DNA of 64,000 nt from positions 62,001-126,000 of the forward strand of contig NZ_JAFMVC010000005.1 in the NCBI RefSeq assembly GCF_025499605.1. Direction: 5' to 3'. Position 1 is the first letter of the stretch. Each line of letters starts with the position of its first letter. Position numbers and translations under genes: made by a program. Positions 61,292-64,000 of the stretch are shown one piece after another. The notes under the pieces are model-generated. The model was given only the letters and a program-made list of their open reading frames with translations, did no database searches and was not told where the DNA came from. The DNA is from Carboxylicivirga litoralis (GTDB taxonomy: Bacteria; Bacteroidota; Bacteroidia; Bacteroidales; Marinilabiliaceae).

Positions 61292-61867
61292 CTAGAAATT
61301 GCAATCGTGTACTTCAAAATAAGCTTGTGAATGTAGGCAAGCCGGACATGTTTTAGGTGCTTTTGTTCCTTCATGAATAAAACCACAATTGCGACACATC
61401 CAGGTTACTTTTCCATCTTTTTCAAATACTTTACCTTCCATCAGGTTATCGTATAGTTTACGGTATCTTGCTTCGTGGTGTGCTTCCACTTTAGCAATCA
61501 TTTTAAAGGCAACAGCTACTTCTTTAAAACCTTCTTCTTCGGCAACTTTTGCAAACTCAGGATATAATTCATCCCACTCTTCTTTTTCACCATCGGCAGC
61601 TGCTTTCAGGTTGTCTTTTGTGTCGCCGATAATGCCTGCAGGGTAAGTGGCTGTAATTTCGACCATGCCACCTTCTAAAAATTTAAAGAAGCGTTTAGCG
61701 TGTTCTCTTTCTTGTTCTGCCGTTTCCATAAAAATGGCTGATATTTGCTCTAAACCTTCTTTTTTGGCTTGTTTGGCAAAATAGGTATAACGATTGCGTG
61801 CTTGAGATTCACCAGCAAAGGCTTTAAGTAAATTTTGTTCCGTTTTTGTTCCTTTTAAACTATTCAT
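61292..61867 (-). CDS. rbr: Rubrerythrin
   Basis: 191 residues. An N-terminal ferritin-like four-helix domain carries a diiron site ([46 protein letters not shown]). The C-terminal rubredoxin domain has CRNCG and CPAC. It reduces hydrogen peroxide with electrons from NAD(P)H or ferredoxin systems and protects anaerobes. A -7 box TATATTTG lies on the minus strand at 61918-61925. Confidence 0.97.
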   Translation of the reverse strand: MNSLKGTKTEQNLLKAFAGESQARNRYTYFAKQAKKEGLEQISAIFMETAEQEREHAKRFFKFLEGGMVEITATYPAGIIGDTKDNLKAAADGEKEEWDELYPEFAKVAEEEGFKEVAVAFKMIAKVEAHHEARYRKLYDNLMEGKVFEKDGKVTWMCRNCGFIHEGTKAPKTCPACLHSQAYFEVHDCNF

Positions 61868-62577
61868 TTGTCTTTTTTATAGGGAATTAATTAATTCTAA
61901 ATTTAATGGTAGGTTCTACAAATATAGTGCATCATAATAATTTGTTTTACCTTCAGGATTTAGAAAGCTTAATTTAGGATCTTTCTAAATATAATATTGT
62001 TACTCTAGTGGCTCGAACATATCCATAACTGAGTCGGATGTTGAGCTCATTAAGATGCGCGATAAATACTAAAATTAAAGAGTCGGGATATGTACTATTC
62101 CCCGAATTTTCAATGGTAGGAACATAAAATATTTACATATGTTAAATGTTTATATTTTTTATGTGTAGATGTTTTGGCTTCAACTCATTGCAACTTGCGC
62201 AAGTTCTTCTGTTACTTTAAAGGCTGTATTTGAAATATATCCATTATTCTATTCGCCATCCTGCTTTTGATAATTCTTTAGTTATAAGTAATTTAAAGAA
62301 GGCTTCAAAGTGTATGAAGTATGAAGTTTGTTATTTTTTGATAGTCAATAAACTACTCATATTATTGGCAAGGAATAGGATATAGGTAATTTCCTTTTAA
62401 GGATATAATTCTCTAATTTAGAATTAGTGTAAATAGTTAGTGAATAACTAATATCATTATTTCGGGATTATTCAATCGGTATATTTACCTTTGAAAATTC
62501 TAAAAACGGCAAGAGCCTTTGTTCTGCCTGCCTTTTTTGGGGTCTCAGGTACTTTAATTAAGTAATTGTTTGTTATA
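61868..62577. other. Long gene-free region between rubrerythrin and nfnA, 710 bp
   Basis: Very AT-rich with no ORF I would defend. It holds the rbr -7 box at 61918-61925 and a perfect 14-bp palindrome AACTTGCGCAAGTT at 62192-62205. No structured RNA is recognisable by eye. Confidence 0.55.
62192..62205. promoter_or_regulatory. Perfect 14-bp palindrome in a long intergenic region
   Basis: AACTTGCGCAAGTT reads the same on both strands. It is GC-richer than the surrounding AT-rich DNA, which favours a protein-binding site. It is far from both flanking start codons. Confidence 0.4.
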
Positions 62578-63411
62578 ATGAACAGAATTGTTGAAAAGGA
62601 GTTTTTTTCAGAGAATGTTGTTCGTCTGGAAATCGAAGCTCCACGCATTGCAAAGGCCCGTAGAGCGGGACATTTTGTAATTGTCAAAATTGGTGAAACG
62701 GGTGAACGTATTCCACTGACTATTGCTTCTTCCAATCCTGAAAAGGGAACGATAACTTTGGTGATTCAGCGCGTGGGTGTGTCTTCACGACGTATTACTG
62801 AGCTGGAAGTTGGTGATGAAATAACTGATTTGGTTGGACCTCTTGGTGAGGCCACACACATTGAAAAAGTTGGTACCGTTTTAGCCTGTGGAGGTGGTGT
62901 AGGAGTAGCTCCTTTATTGCCAATTGTTGAAGCCCTTAAAAAAGCTGGCAATAAGGTAATAACTATACTAGCTGCACGCACTAAAGATTTAATTATCCTC
63001 GAAGATCAAATCAGACAATATTCTGATGAGGTGATTGTAATGACTGATGATGGATCGTATGGTAAAAAGGGTTTAGTGACTGATGGAATGAAAGAAGTGA
63101 TGGAGCGTGAGAAAGTGGATCAATCAGTGATTATTGGACCTGCCATCATGATGAAGTTTGCAGCATTAACAACCAAAGAATATAACGTACCAACTGTAGC
63201 CAGCCTCAACACCATTATGGTTGATGGTACTGGAATGTGTGGTGCATGTCGTATTACTGTTGGTGGTAAAACAAAGTTTGTATGTGTAGATGGCCCTGAG
63301 TTTGATGCGCATCAGGTTGACTTTGATGAAATGTTATTGCGCCTGAATGGTTATAAAGAAATTGAAAAAGGAGCAGAGAAAGAATATCTAAAATCGAAAG
63401 ACAATAAGTAG
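62578..63411 (+). CDS. nfnA: NfnA: FAD/NAD-binding subunit of NADH-dependent ferredoxin:NADP oxidoreductase
   Basis: 277 residues from the ATG at 62578. The FAD-binding barrel (about 1-95) has RIPLTIASSN, the NAD domain has ACGGGVGVAPLLPIVEAL, and the 2Fe-2S ligands lie in GTGMCGACRITVGG and FVCVDGPEFD. The direct downstream partner is a glutamate-synthase-small-subunit-like gene, which makes this the Nfn pair rather than the PyrK subunit of dihydroorotate dehydrogenase. Nfn bifurcates electrons between NADPH, NAD and ferredoxin and balances redox in fermenters. Confidence 0.9.
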   Translation: MNRIVEKEFFSENVVRLEIEAPRIAKARRAGHFVIVKIGETGERIPLTIASSNPEKGTITLVIQRVGVSSRRITELEVGDEITDLVGPLGEATHIEKVGTVLACGGGVGVAPLLPIVEALKKAGNKVITILAARTKDLIILEDQIRQYSDEVIVMTDDGSYGKKGLVTDGMKEVMEREKVDQSVIIGPAIMMKFAALTTKEYNVPTVASLNTIMVDGTGMCGACRITVGGKTKFVCVDGPEFDAHQVDFDEMLLRLNGYKEIEKGAEKEYLKSKDNK

Positions 63412-63413
63412 TT

Positions 63414-64000
63414 ATGGCTGTTTCAAAAGAATATTTAAAAGAAGAAAGGGAGCAGGCATGGCGAGTAGATATTCGCAAACTGCTTAAAAATAAAGAGCGT
63501 ACAGGTTTAACGCGTGTTCACATGGGTGAAGTGGAGGCTGGTGAACGCATCAAATCAAATATTGAGGTTAATTCGGGTTTGACCGAAGAAGAAGCGGTTA
63601 ATGAAGCGCGCCGTTGTTTGGATTGCCCTGATCCAACCTGTATAACCGGATGTCCGGTAGAAATTAATATTCCTAAGTTCATCAAGCGCATTGAGCAAGG
63701 TGAATTTTTAAAGGCCGCACAAGTTTTGAAAGAAACCAGTGCTTTACCAGCAGTGTGCGGTCGCGTTTGTCCGCAGGAAAAACAATGCGAAGCCAAGTGT
63801 TTTTACCAGGTAAAAATGAAAAAAGACCCGGTGGCCATTGGCTACCTGGAGCGTTTTGCAGCTGATTACGAGCGTGAGTCAGGACAGATTTCTGTACCAG
63901 AAGTAGCAGCTCCCAATGGTATTAAAATAGCTGTGATTGGCAGTGGACCTGCTGGGTTAACCTTTGCCGGTGATATGGCCAAGCATGGTTACGATGTAAC
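63414..64000 (+). CDS. nfnB: NfnB / glutamate synthase small-subunit-like flavoprotein (3' end outside window)
   Basis: Begins 2 bp after the nfnA stop and runs off the window end. The visible 195 residues include the N-terminal iron-sulfur domain with RRCLDCPDPTCITGCPVEIN and CGRVCPQEKQCEAKC, two [4Fe-4S] cysteine sets, and the start of the FAD-binding Rossmann fold (IAVIGSGPAGL). With nfnA this forms the NADH-dependent ferredoxin:NADP oxidoreductase. Alone it could be read as GltD, but the nfnA partner argues against that. Confidence 0.9.
   Translation, partial: MAVSKEYLKEEREQAWRVDIRKLLKNKERTGLTRVHMGEVEAGERIKSNIEVNSGLTEEEAVNEARRCLDCPDPTCITGCPVEINIPKFIKRIEQGEFLKAAQVLKETSALPAVCGRVCPQEKQCEAKCFYQVKMKKDPVAIGYLERFAADYERESGQISVPEVAAPNGIKIAVIGSGPAGLTFAGDMAKHGYDV

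Noticed and set aside
62578-63411. Dihydroorotate dehydrogenase electron-transfer subunit (PyrK)
   Set aside because: Same fold, but the adjacent downstream gene is the NfnB/GltD-type flavoprotein and no pyrD is present, so NfnA fits better.

Overview
The window looks like chromosomal DNA of an anaerobic or fermentative, polysaccharide-using member of the Bacteroidota, most likely near Marinilabiliales/Bacteroidales. This rests on several traits: a MurF-Alr fusion, SusB-like GH97 and other secreted glycosidases, lipoproteins with Bacteroidota-style lipoboxes, promoter boxes of the TAnnTTTG type, a tmRNA encoding the tag GENNYALAA, rubrerythrin, and an Nfn-type transhydrogenase. I found no tRNA or rRNA genes, no CRISPR array, no complete insertion sequence and no prophage.

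Layout. 1-3052: end of a GH13 enzyme and a GH97 alpha-glucosidase. 3430-5446: AraC regulator with a YqhD-type alcohol dehydrogenase. 5521-10997 (minus): a galactose operon in the order Nudix-type regulator, galT, galK, MFS sugar permease, galM. Two tandem palindromes sit at its promoter. 11262-18836: a cobalamin riboswitch and leader, then five packed genes covering most of the corrin-ring pathway, three of them two-enzyme fusions. 18968-31723: housekeeping and small genes (HAD phosphatase, RsmI, Tdk, MurF-Alr, HD protein, FKBP, DEAD helicase, cold-shock protein and several unknowns). 31990-37072: an RprXY-like two-component system divergent from an outer-membrane barrel protein. 37454-39343: a secreted alpha/beta hydrolase, a sigma-70-family factor and a membrane protein. 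39369-39511: a palindromic heptad-repeat element.

40399-43640 is an AT-rich accessory patch with a DUF5677-like protein, a membrane coiled-coil protein, a decayed ORF and a trypco2-domain protein. 43845-49507 is a signalling cluster: two single-domain response regulators, a CheC-type phosphatase, a PAS kinase, a LuxR-type regulator and a PocR-PAS kinase. Related tandem repeats lie upstream of both outer promoters. ssrA (tmRNA) is at 49809-50206, and a degraded stretch resembling its 3' end lies at 43501-43564 in the same orientation. The signalling cluster may therefore be an old insertion at ssrA.

50362-64000 holds an EAWM-repeat membrane protein, malate dehydrogenase, folP-cdaA-epimerase, a hemolysin-III protein, a GH13 and a GH31 enzyme, a MaoC hydratase, rubrerythrin and NfnA/NfnB (the last cut by the window end).

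Taken together the genes describe uptake and breakdown of alpha-glucans and galactose, redox balancing (Nfn, rubrerythrin, aldehyde reductase), corrin synthesis under B12 feedback, and c-di-AMP signalling. The least explained parts are the 40.4-43.6 kb patch, the 43.8-49.5 kb signalling cluster and the leader of the cobalamin operon.
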